From the NCBI GenBank assembly GCA_001600615.1, contig BCKK01000004.1, positions 1,700,309 to 1,764,308 on the forward strand: a DNA stretch of 64,000 nucleotides, in the 5' to 3' direction. Positions 55,628-64,000 of the stretch are shown one piece after another. Positions within the stretch are counted from its first letter, which is position 1. Each line of letters begins with the position of its first letter. Both the position numbers and the translations under genes were made by a program. This DNA comes from Dioszegia crocea. Taxonomy: Eukaryota; Basidiomycota; Tremellomycetes; Tremellales; Bulleribasidiaceae. A model generated the notes under the pieces. It was given only the letters and a program-made list of their open reading frames with translations. It ran no database searches and was not told the origin of the DNA.

Positions 55628-57273
55628 ATGGATATCGACATGGAAGAGCCAGCGGCCCCAGTCGCACCCGCTGCGCGTCCCGCCAATGCTATGGCGGCAT
55701 TGATGGCTGGGGCTAAAGCGAAGGGCAAGGAGAAGGCGACGGATGCGAGTGGGGATGCGATCATGGGCATGAGCGAGGAGGAGCTCAAGACGCTCAATGA
55801 GAAAGAAGGTCTACCATGGTGAGCTACTCAACCTCCGCTCGAAGCTTGCACCATACGTCGCCGAGGCATTAGCTCATAAATCAGGGTTGAGAAGTATCGG
55901 CCGGTCACGCTGGATGATGTGGTCTCCCATAAGGACATTACCAACACAAGTCAGTTCAAACTCTGACATTGCAGCCATACTGCGTCATATCGGCTAGAAG
56001 AATCTCAGCTGACCCATACAGTCGAGAAGTTTATCGATGCAGGGCGATTACCTCACCTACTGCTGTATGGACCTCCAGGTGAGCTAGCCCGCCCTTCATG
56101 TATCTGCAGCCCAACCACCGGCTGACATATAGGTACCGGCAAAACATCTACCGTCCTCGCACTTGCTCGTAGGCTTTACGGGCCACCATACAAGAAGCAC
56201 ATTCTCGAATTGAACGCTTCGGATGATCGAGGGATTGATGTTGTCCGTGATCAGATCAAGAGCTTTGCTATGACCAAAGTTCTCTTCTCGTACGTCTTCC
56301 GCTGGAAAGAAATGCTCTGGCACGGAGTAGAATACAGCTGATCAATTGTAGAAAAGGGTTCAAGCTCGTCATTCTAGATGAAGCAGATATGATGACTCAA
56401 GCAGCTCAGGCGGCACTTCGTCGAGGTGAGCTGCCGGTTTGAACCTCCCGTACCGAAGCTGATAATTCAGTCATCGAACAACATACCAAGAATGTCCGAT
56501 TCTGCATTCTCTGCAACTACGTCAACAAAATCACTCCTGCCATTCAGTCCAGATGTACTCGTTTCCGTTTCAGCCCATTGCCAGAGAAGGAAGTTGAGAA
56601 GAAGGTCAATGAAGTGGTGGAGAAGGAGAAGTGAGTGGCTCCTGTCTGACCGGTATAGACCCGATTGCTGATGTTCCAGATGTAACTTGACGCCGGATGG
56701 GAAAGCAGCGTTGTTGAAGCTCACCAGGGGAGACATGCGACGAGCCCTGAATGTCCTTCAGGTAAGTTAGTCCGTGGCTAACGTCGGTATTGAGCTTACA
56801 TATCTAGGCTTGCCACGCAGCATACGACACAATCGACGAATCAGCTGTCTACACCTGTACGGGCACACCACACCCTAAAGACATTGAGCGTGTGGTGGAG
56901 AGTATGATGTCAGACGAGTTCGGGACGAGTTTCTCGCGTGAGCTCCACGATCCTGTCTTGTACAGTATGACCCAGAGCTAACAATACCAAGTCATTACGT
57001 CTCTCAAGCTCGAAAAGGGCCTAGCACTCCAAGATATGATAGCGGGCGCATACGACCTGCTCCAAACGCTAGAATTACCAAATCAGAGCAGGATCTACCT
57101 CCTAGATCATCTGGGCCAGTGCGAGTGAGTCTGATGTCTGCTTTGGGGCGATGATTAATGCTGATATTAGGCACCGGCTGAGTTTGGGTGGATCGGAGAA
57201 ACTCCAGTTGACGGCGCTGTTAGGGGCGTTCAAAGTTGCCGTTGAGCTCAGCCAGAAGAAGGTTCGGGGTTAG
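55628..57273 (+). CDS. RFC3: Replication factor C small subunit (yeast Rfc3 / human RFC5)
   Basis: A subunit of the RFC clamp loader that opens PCNA at primer ends. After a short acidic/Ala-rich lead ([20 protein letters not shown]) come box [22 protein letters not shown], Walker [41 protein letters not shown], Walker [21 protein letters not shown], sensor 1 region [13 protein letters not shown], the SRC arginine-finger motif [10 protein letters not shown] and sensor 2 [11 protein letters not shown]. The C-terminal collar includes [20 protein letters not shown] and ends KKVRG (stop 57271-57273). Overall pattern and C-terminus fit the Rfc3/RFC5 orthologue rather than Rfc2 or Rfc4. Eight or so introns. 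All key motifs are intact. Confidence 0.92.
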
Positions 57274-58035
57274 GCAGAAATCCATATGGTTAGCGGGTAT
57301 GTATTGCTCGTATTCACTCTGACAATCTTACATACTCACCCAGCGCTCAATGCCACCGAACGCACTGATGCGACGGATCAATCCTTCTATTATTTAGCCC
57401 TGGAGCAGCAAACACGAAGCCAGCGGTCCTTTCTAACAACGAGGTGTGATGGTGTATGATAGAGATTGTGTGTATTCTCTCTCCTGCCGAACTCCTCTTC
57501 ACGCCTCAACGCACCGATTGACATAGGTCGGCTGCAGTAAGTTGCAGAGGATACTTCAGAGTTCAGGGCCTTTGACTGAAGTTCGAAGATCCTCGGCATC
57601 GCCCATGTATGTACCCTCTGGCTTAGCTGAATATTGACCCGTTGATATAGCTACTAGCGCTAGCAATCTGCAGACGAGTAGGGCAGCCAGGAAGGTGAAT
57701 CTAAAGCTAACGCGCACGACTATATATATATATATGTGCAGCCTCGAATCTTGATGGGCTCCTTGCTGAACCAATGGCCAGCTCAGCGCAGGGTGTAAAC
57801 ACTCCAATGGAGTGTTCCTTTCGGTGTGCGGCCGGCGTTGGGGAGTGTGGACCTTACTCCTTTCATCTCCAGGGCCTGAGACGCTCACCGTTCTGGCTAG
57901 GCTCCTTCCCAGCCTTTTCTTCGGTCTTTCACCCCCTCATCCTCCTCATTCACACTTATCGCCGCACAGATCGTCTCATACGTACTCTGACGGCGCACCG
58001 CGAAGCGAATACATACATACGCTCATTCGCTCGAG
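57274..58035. other. Intergenic region with (TA)n microsatellite
   Basis: 762 bp from the RFC stop to the third paralogue. Contains a 15-bp TA run at 57721-57735. No coding exon supported; the right part is probably promoter and 5' UTR of the next gene. Confidence 0.5.
57721..57735. repeat. (TA)7 dinucleotide microsatellite
   Basis: TATATATATATATAT at 57721-57735, about 300 bp upstream of the paralogue C start. Could also serve as a TATA-like element. Confidence 0.8.
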
Positions 58036-58845
58036 ATGCGTGACAAACGGCCCCAATTGCGCAACTGGAAGGTTCAGCCTCCGGACCGAGTTACGAGGGA
58101 TGAGGCCGACAGCGATGACGGGGGCGGCGGTCGTGACGGAGGTACACTTGATGATACACAGCTCGGCATTGTGCAGGGAGGCCTCGTGATTGCTACCGAC
58201 GGTGAAGGGCAGTCCAGCAATGGTGAGTCCGTCGTGCAATCATACAGTCTGATCAATGTGAGGAACAGAAGGAGAAGTTTGGATTCAGATTGAAGACGTT
58301 GAGACCCCAGCAGAGACAGCGGACGCGCTTCTTATCTCGTTTTTCTCTGCCATCGATCTTCTTCTCACCCGAGCTCATGCCTTGCTGAGCGACAACGGAC
58401 ACCAGTACGTGGAGGATGACATTGCAAGGTGCGTATTACAAGTGGCGTCTGGTGGCTACGCTGATTCACCTTAAAGACTTGCCGCTCTCTCCTGCGCACA
58501 CGAAGTCGAAGGCCACACCAACACCGCGCTTTGGAACGATCTCGGGGAACATCAGAGCACGAGGATGATGTTGGCGGCACGAGCGGATGGCACAGCTGCA
58601 GCTACGATATTTGCGACCGAGCCCAATCGTGACGAAGACATGAAAAGGGCAATTGCTTGGTGAGTGGTCGGCATCGCCGCAATCGCTTGCTCCTCTCACT
58701 TCTGCCGCCCAAAGACATCTACAATGCTGATACCTCTTTCAGGTACTGCACGAATCAAGACGCAAATTGGAACGAGGAGGACGAGATTGTTCGAGCGCAG
58801 GAGCTGACTGAGCTTTTCAATTCTTTGCCCCCGGAGGTGGCTTGA
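58036..58845 (+). CDS. Unrecognised helical protein, paralogue family member C
   Basis: Four exons (58036-58222, 58269-58428, 58477-58659, 58743-58845; intron phases 1, 2, 2) give 210 residues. The N-terminus from MRDKRPQLRNWKVQPPDRVT is followed by an Asp/Gly-rich linker (SDDGGGGRDGG) and a helical segment (TADALLISFFSAIDLLLTRA). The shared domain reads IAR|LAALSCAHEVEGHTN, ALWNDLGEHQSTRMMLAARA and RAIAW|YCTNQDANWNEEDEIV, RAQELTELFNSLPPEVA, with | at phase-2 introns. The two C-terminal introns fall where members A and B (14304-16471) are also split, in the same phase, and the Cys after the second is kept. No known domain, signal peptide or membrane segment. Function unknown. Confidence 0.78.
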
Positions 58846-59883
58846 AGCTTCGACGGAACAGGTTTGAAGGCATTGCTCATCGACTTTCAAGTTCAGTTCT
58901 TTCTTGGCCCTTGTATATACTCTACATCACCAGTATGAAGGCCTTCTTGGATGCCTGATGTTCGCCAAACGAGCTCTATGCTCCTTCGCCAGTGCTCGGT
59001 CTGGATGCAGCTCGGACCCGAACTGGGCGGCGTCGGAGATGACCGTGACCCGATAAGTCCGAGGACCGCGTGTGTGCCTGGTTTACGTTACCTATGAGTC
59101 ATGGGGACTTTGTCTCAGATCTCGCTCCGCCCCTTCCAAGAACGTTCTCACTATGGAAAGAGCCCGGGAAGACTGGGCAGCATGCTCCATGCCATGAGCG
59201 TTGATCTAGTATAGCCCCTATAGCCTTGGCCACGAGTACTAGAGTCTTCCCCGACAGTACATCAGGGACTGTGGGAACGCTAAGCGATTGGATGAATCCA
59301 AAGGAGGGGTCAAAGCGGTGCACACACACACCGACACTCTCCATAAGATTAGCTTGCAATCGGCTAGCGAACAATTCATTCCGCCTCCCTGCTTCCCGCT
59401 TCTCGTCATCCCAAGTCAGCTGTTACCAACTGAGTCCGGTCTATGCAGCATCGCCCTCGTACACACATCACACTAGCCCAAGCCAGATCTCAGCCGAACA
59501 GATCTCGGAAGCGAAAGCGAAAGCGGACCGAGCTGAATGCGGTAATGCGGAACGTCTGTGCGGTGCGGTTGTCGGCTCGGCGCTAGGGTCTCAGGTCCAG
59601 GGAATGATGGTAAGTCGAAGTCCACACCGCTTCTTATCGTAATCTGGCGGCATATTCGGCGCTTCTTCCTCCCTGCACCGGTCCGAGCGTTGTCGGTGTC
59701 AGCCAAATCCTCTTGCTGACATGGGTCCAGTCATCCCCCTCGCCGGGCTATATAAAGCTGGCCAACATCCCCAATTCCTCCTCCATCCATCATTCCACTC
59801 TTATAATCAGAACTACTCCCACTTAAACTTATAATCACTCTCAACTATCCCCTTCCTAGACCTACTCATACCTTCCCCCAGCA
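58846..59883. other. Long intergenic region upstream of deacetylase gene
   Basis: 1038 bp. Open stretches on both strands (for example plus 59226-59642 and minus 59099-59374) show no domain, signal sequence or splice pattern I can support. The right end holds the deacetylase TATA box. Confidence 0.5.
59749..59756 (+). promoter_or_regulatory. TATA box of polysaccharide deacetylase gene
   Basis: TATATAAA (59749-59756) lies 128 bp upstream of the ATG at 59884, followed by a pyrimidine-rich leader, the pattern of a strongly and variably expressed gene. Confidence 0.6.
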
Positions 59884-61010
59884 ATGTTCCCCTCCACACT
59901 CCTAGCTCTCATTCCCCTCCTCGCTGGATTCGCCTCGGCCTCTCCTACACCTCGTCAGAACGGTCTTCAAGTCATCAGCAACTGTAATCAGAACGGTCAA
60001 GTCGCCTTGACCTTTGATGGTGAGTACTTCCTCTCCTTCTTTCTTGAACTTCGTCCTCGTAAACCTTTCCCTCGACCTGCTCAACCTTCCTCTCCCCTTC
60101 GCTTCTTCCTCTTCTTCCTCCTCTCCTTCCTCTCTCCCCTTCGCCTCTTCCTCTTCCTCCTCCCCTTCTCATTCCTCTGTACGCCGCTGACACCGCAGAT
60201 GGACCCAACAACCACGAGTACGACATTGCAAACGCCCTCAACAGCGTCGGCGGAAAGGGTACCTTCTTCCTCAACGTAAGCTTCCCCTTCTCTCAATACC
60301 GTGTCCCGAGGAAAGAGCTGACAAACCAGGGTAACAACTACGGCTGTATCTACGACAAGTACCAGACTGTCCGCGACCTCTCCGCACAAGGTCACACGCT
60401 CGGTTCTCACACTTGGTCCCACGCCGACTTGGCCACTCTTTCAGAATCTCAGATTCACCAGGGTAAGTCTCTCCTCCTCCATCACATTAGCGCCATGCTG
60501 ACATGTACAGAGCTCGAGAAGGTCGAGACTGCCTTCATCAAGATTCTCGGTCTCAAGCCCCTCTACTTCCGACCTCCCTACGGCAGCTATAACGACCTCG
60601 TCCTCAACGTTCTCGCTCAGAGGGGCTACAAGAAGGTCTTCCTCTGGACTGATGATTCTGGTGAGTTGCACCTTCCACCAAACTATGTGGTATCGAGCTA
60701 ACACGAACAGGAGACTCAACTGGTGCCAACGTCGACTCACAGAAGGGCGTCCTCAACAACGTTGCCGGTCAATTCCCCTCCCCCAAGATGGTCCTACAGC
60801 ACTCCACAGTCGACTCCGCGGTCGACGCCACTTGGTACGGTGTCTCCCGACTCCGAGATGCCGGCTACAAGATGACTGCTGTTGACACTTGCCTCGGATC
60901 GTCTGGTATGTTCATCTCTCCCATCTCAGAACCGCGCTGACGATGCAGGCGAATGGCCATACCAGTACATTGGCCAGCCCGAGCAGCCCAACGACAGCTG
61001 GAGGTGCTAG
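59884..61010 (+). CDS. Secreted polysaccharide (chitin) deacetylase, CE4 family
   Basis: A signal peptide (MFPSTLLALIPLLAGFASAS, cleavage near residue 20) starts a single-domain NodB-fold protein of roughly 250 residues. The catalytic TFDDGPNNHEYD is completed across intron 1 (the second Asp codon is G|AT). Metal-binding SHTWSHADL, motif 3 RPPYGSYND, motif 4 FLWTDDSGD and motif 5 VLQHSTVDS are present. The end is CLGSSGEWPYQYIGQPEQPN DSWRC. These enzymes remove acetyl groups from chitin or chito-oligomers in the wall. There is no Ser/Thr-rich GPI tail, so the product is probably freely secreted. Five introns; intron 1 (about 60020-60199) is long and C/T-rich. Exact substrate is not shown. Confidence 0.9.
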
Positions 61011-61295
61011 GTGAGGTATGGCAGAGGAATGTACGGATTAGGTTACGGACAATGTCAGATTAGGAAAGGTAGAAGTCAGCAGGGAAGACCAAAGGGTCCT
61101 CACTCTATAATAGTCAAGCTGGGAAGGATAGGGTAGAAGAAGTGTAGCTATAATGAATGTGGAAATTATCATGTCCCAGTCTTAAACTCAGTCTTTCACA
61201 TCTGTACAACTACGCCCTATTGGGACTCGGATAAGGATGGCACTTCTTGCATCTACATTCTTCTGGTCTATCAATCATAATCTACTCGGTAGGCG

Positions 61296-62079
61296 TCAGA
61301 GAGCCGCTTCAACGTCGCTCTAGAAGGCATGATCAGCTGGATTCTTACGATGGAATGAAGGGCAAGACACACAACTTTGGTTGTACGAGCAGGGAAGAAG
61401 GTGACCTTTCCGTCCTTGACGAGGAACTTGGAGAAGTTCTGCATGATGTCAGCAATCGACCTTAGCGGACTGCTCGCGGAATAGTCATCCTGACTCATGA
61501 ACTCACCCAGTCAATGTCCTGTACAGGGGGCTCAGCGTGAGACTTGAGGTATTTCCAAATAGGCTGAGTGTCCTCGCCATTCACATCGCCCTGTCTCCTA
61601 TCAGCTATTGCCTACCCAGTATCGTCCAGAAAGAAGACAGACGAAGCGGGACAACACACCTTTTTGGCAATGGGGAAAGTCACGCCGTAATTCTTCTGGC
61701 AGAATTGAAGGACTTCATCGTCCGTTCCAGGCTCTTGAGCTTTGAACTATCCACTCAGCGCCTATGCCCCAGTCAGGATGGGGTGGACATACCTGGTTGC
61801 ATGGGAAACCGAGGATGACCAATCCTTTGTCTGAGTATTTCTCGTGCAATGCCTGCAAATCTTTGTACTGGGGTGTAAGACCTGCCTGTCAGCTTGGACT
61901 CCACGCGGAATTGTGACATCCTATACATACCACACTTGGAAGCAACGTTGACAAATAGCAGAGTCTTGTCCTTGTACTCCGCCAAAGGCAGGGATGACTT
62001 CGGGAGCTCAACCTGCCAGTCAGCTTCTTGCTCGATAAGCGCGGGTAATACTCACGGTGTGGGAGTAGATGTCGGACAT
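61296..62079 (-). CDS. Thiol-dependent glutathione peroxidase-like protein (Gpx3/Hyr1 type)
   Basis: Reduces hydroperoxides using thioredoxin in fungal relatives. Yeast Gpx3 also relays peroxide signals to Yap1. From [20 protein letters not shown], the sequence has the peroxidatic Cys in [20 protein letters not shown] (Cys, not Sec), [20 protein letters not shown], the resolving-type Cys in [20 protein letters not shown], and the Trp-Asn of [19 protein letters not shown]. The C-terminus (TTKVSDVEAAL or TTKSDVEAAL) depends on which of two donors two bases-plus apart is used; stop 61296-61298. ATG 62079 is preferred because a TATATAA on this strand (62123-62129) sits just upstream. It shares a divergent promoter with CMC4. 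Confidence 0.92.
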
Positions 62080-62249
62080 ATTGGTTGAGAGGTTGAAGGG
62101 CAGACTAAGTGAGATAGGCTGGTTATATAGCTTTTCAGTCGCAGGGTATAGTATGATGTCTAAGCAAAGCACGAGTGGGGACGCGATGGGCCGACTGACT
62201 GTATTTCCGAAGGCGATATCGGCCGAGATCCGAAACATCTCGTAAGATA

Positions 62250-62261
62250 GCTGACGTCAGC
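62250..62261. promoter_or_regulatory. 12-bp palindrome GCTGACGTCAGC (CRE core) between GPX and CMC4
   Basis: GCTGACGTCAGC is perfectly self-complementary and contains TGACGTCA. It lies 171 bp from the peroxidase start and 79 bp from the CMC4 start. Atf1/CREB-type bZIP factors bind this core in fungi; stress control of the peroxidase would fit, by inference. Confidence 0.55.
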
Positions 62262-62339
62262 GAGACCAGGACCAGCCTGGAGCCATATGAGTGACATCTT
62301 GCTTGCTCACAGTGCTCTGTGCTGGGTAGATCAGAAGCA

Positions 62340-62620
62340 ATGTCGACACCGCAGAATTGTCAAGCGGAAGGTGAGCGACTAATCGCAATTGGGCTGAATT
62401 TCTAGCTTGCGCAATTCAGGACTGTCTCGGCAAGTATAATTACAACGAAGCCAAGTGTCAATCTTACGTTGCGGCACTGTATCGATGTTGCGATACGATG
62501 TATAGGGATGCGGAGAAGCGGGGGGTGGCTGAGAAGGACGCAAAGAGTACTGCATGTCCGATTCGGAGTGTTGTGGAACGGCGGATAAAGCGGATGAAGG
62601 AGGAAGAGGGGAAGGGGTAG
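62340..62620 (+). CDS. CMC4: Twin-CX9C mitochondrial protein Cmc4
   Basis: A small gene: exon 62340-62370, a 35-nt intron (62371-62405) and exon 62406-62620 give 81 residues. The sequence reads MSTPQNCQAEACAIQDCLGK, YNYNEAKCQSYVAALYRCCD, with two CX9C units (C-QAEACAIQD-C and C-QSYVAALYR-C) plus two further Cys, the Cmc4 pattern. Cmc4 is an intermembrane-space protein folded by Mia40 and linked to cytochrome c oxidase biogenesis. The tail is basic (VVERRIKRMKEEEGKG). The intron is short yet has GTGAGC, a GCTGAA branch-like site and TCTAG. It shares a 260-bp promoter with the peroxidase. Confidence 0.9.
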
Positions 62621-62898
62621 ATTGGTGGAGATGGATTCGTTCGCTGTGCCCATGGGCGTCTTAGCTTCCAGCGCCAGCAAGGGTTCGATGCCAGTATTGA
62701 TCGCAGAGTCCAAGCTACGCCTACGTGAGCACAAGCACTGTATGCGTCGTGGCGAATTGCTGACACTCAGCTTGTTGCCGGTCGCACTGTACAGACCAAA
62801 TACAACGTAATACATTCTAAATGAAGGTTGGGGCCCATACGGTCGTACGGGTAGCCCAAATGCTGTCTATGTGTAGTGAAACTCATCTATGTCTAAAA

Positions 62899-64000
62899 TC
62901 ACCAATCCTCTGCCCACTCCCAGTCCGCAGGAATCACCGTCGTCCGTGGATCAGGGACGAATCGAGCGACACCTTCTCCCCATTCTAGCACTCGACGATA
63001 GGGCAAGATGCTCACTGATGGTCCATCAGCACCTTAGTCCTAAGACAGAGGATGTAGACTTACTTGTACTCGATGGAACACCCATAAAGACACTAGCTGA
63101 AGATAATATGACCGAGTCGAGGACAGTTGGGAACCTAAAGAATCAGCGACGAGCATCAGGATGCTAATGTGGACTCACCACCATCCTAACCTATCTCCCG
63201 TTCTGGCCTTCTTATGATCGACATAGATCCATCCCAGGTCCTTCAACTCTTTCCTGATTGATCATGAGCTTGTGTCACCATGGTTTGATGACGTAGACTT
63301 ACAGCCATTCCTCATCCTGCTCGTCAGTCGTAAAGACTATACGCCGAACGTCAAGGTCATGCTGCTCTTTCGTCTCATGGAGGAGTCGCCACGCTGAATG
63401 TGCCCAATGCCGTTGGGAAGCATTACGGTACTCGTCCGCGAAATCTGCCAGTCAGCCATGTATTCTCCGCATCCCGTAGCTTGAGACTCACCGGTTCTAC
63501 GAATGTGCACAGCCATATACTGAAACGTCAGCGAAGCACGCGAATCCCGGAAGAATTATGCTCACGGGAGGAACCTTGCGCCCAGCTTCGATGCCCATCA
63601 AATTCCGCAAGAGATCATCCGCAAGTCTCACCAGCCCCGATTGGAACTTGAGATACTTCCCAACTTCTTCCCACGCCCCAACACCGTTCCGCCAATCGTC
63701 ACGGACGTCTTCGGTCTCAGGGTGTAAGTGGGGGAAGTACATGCGGCTCAGACAGCCGAATGGGTCATCCGGCGACATTCGACTGGGTTCGCGACCGAGT
63801 GACTCGAGTCGCAGTACCGAATCTTCAGGTAGAACATCGCTGAGTTTGGAGTAAGAGGATATGGCATCCGCAGTGCGGGTAAGGGAGATTTCGAATATCT
63901 GATTCTGATCGCGTGGCTTGTCAACATAGGCGGATAGTGGGAGTGGGGTATGTTCCATCACTGCCCGTCAGCAAAGCTCCAACAGATTATCAATGGACAT
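62899..64000 (-). CDS. O-fucosyltransferase-like (GDP-fucose) glycosyltransferase, 5' end beyond window
   Basis: Only the C-terminal part is present; the first visible exon begins after an acceptor near 63963. It contains MYFPHLHPETEDVRDDWRNG and WEEVGKYLKFQSGLVRLADD. The peptide-O-fucosyltransferase-type motif is YMAVHIRRTDFADEYRN (H-x-R-R, rebuilt over two introns). It continues with DVRRIVFTTDEQDEEWL, ELKDLGWIYVDHKKARTGDR and FPTVLDSVILSSASVFMGVP, then SSTMSILPYRRVLEWGEGVA, ending EWAEDW (stop 62899-62901). The S-S-T-M-S segment resembles the nucleotide-sugar binding loop of this fold. Donor sugar and acceptor are not shown, and a membrane anchor would lie outside the window. Confidence 0.8.

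Noticed and set aside
58846..59700. Small genes on either strand
   Set aside because: Open stretches lack domains, signal sequences, conserved splice junctions or family similarity.
62080..62238. N-terminal mitochondrial extension of the peroxidase from ATG 62238
   Set aside because: The extension reads through a TATA-like element and is not presequence-like; treated as promoter and 5' UTR.
1..64000. tRNA, rRNA, transposon, CRISPR or secondary-metabolite cluster
   Set aside because: Looked for tRNA B-box strings, terminal inverted repeats, transposase or reverse-transcriptase motifs and spaced repeats by eye; none was convincing.

Overview
The window is gene-dense nuclear DNA from a basidiomycete fungus, most likely a Tremellomycete (Cryptococcus/Kwoniella/Saitozyma-type yeast). 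The reasons are: nearly every gene is split by many 35-100 nt GT-AG introns; almost every acceptor has a CTGAC/CTGAT branch site 5-20 nt upstream; the gene set is eukaryotic and fungal (ERMES subunit Mdm10, chitin deacetylase-like CE4 enzyme, Atg9, twin-CX9C mitochondrial proteins). The lineage is inferred from gene style, not from a marker gene. I count 32 protein-coding genes, two of them cut by the window edges. I found no rRNA, tRNA, transposon or CRISPR array. One unsized assembly gap (100 N) lies inside an intronic heptamer array.

Layout: 1-5.8 kb holds YTM1/WDR12 (partial), MED31, SUMO-E1 subunit AOS1 and a G-patch protein. 6.1-13.8 kb holds a CLIP-170-type +TIP and a vWFA-domain protein whose intron contains a (CTCCCTA)n array. 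14.3-16.5 kb holds two tandem paralogues of an unrecognised helical protein family. 17-28.6 kb holds a lysine methyltransferase-like protein, a GT8 glycosyltransferase, U1A/U2B'', HemK/MTQ1, a MYST acetyltransferase and MDM10. 28.8-37 kb holds a membrane protein, a kinesin (probably kinesin-7), a double-CHCH protein and two unknown proteins. 37.6-47.2 kb holds an F-box-like protein, a CoA-binding protein, a disordered protein and an SRAP/HMCES protein with a PIP box. 48-57.3 kb holds a membrane protein, PUS1, ATG9 and RFC3/RFC5. 58-64 kb holds a third member of the unknown family, a secreted polysaccharide deacetylase, a thiol peroxidase, CMC4 and a partial O-fucosyltransferase-like gene.

Most genes alternate strand, giving short divergent promoters (195-280 bp in several cases) and convergent 3' ends. 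There is no operon-like or biosynthetic cluster. Loose themes are microtubule plus-end biology (CLIP-170 and kinesin, about 20 kb apart) and mitochondrial biogenesis (MDM10, CHCHD5-like, CMC4, MTQ1). 

The best candidate for something undescribed is the three-member paralogue family at 14304-15013, 15641-16471 and 58036-58845. Its members share two phase-2 introns at identical places around a common C-terminal helical domain. Other notable signals are microexons of 7, 10 and 11 nt, a 35-nt intron, a 48-nt in-frame intron, two 7-bp-period G3N4 arrays, and perfect CRE/bZIP palindromes in intergenic regions.
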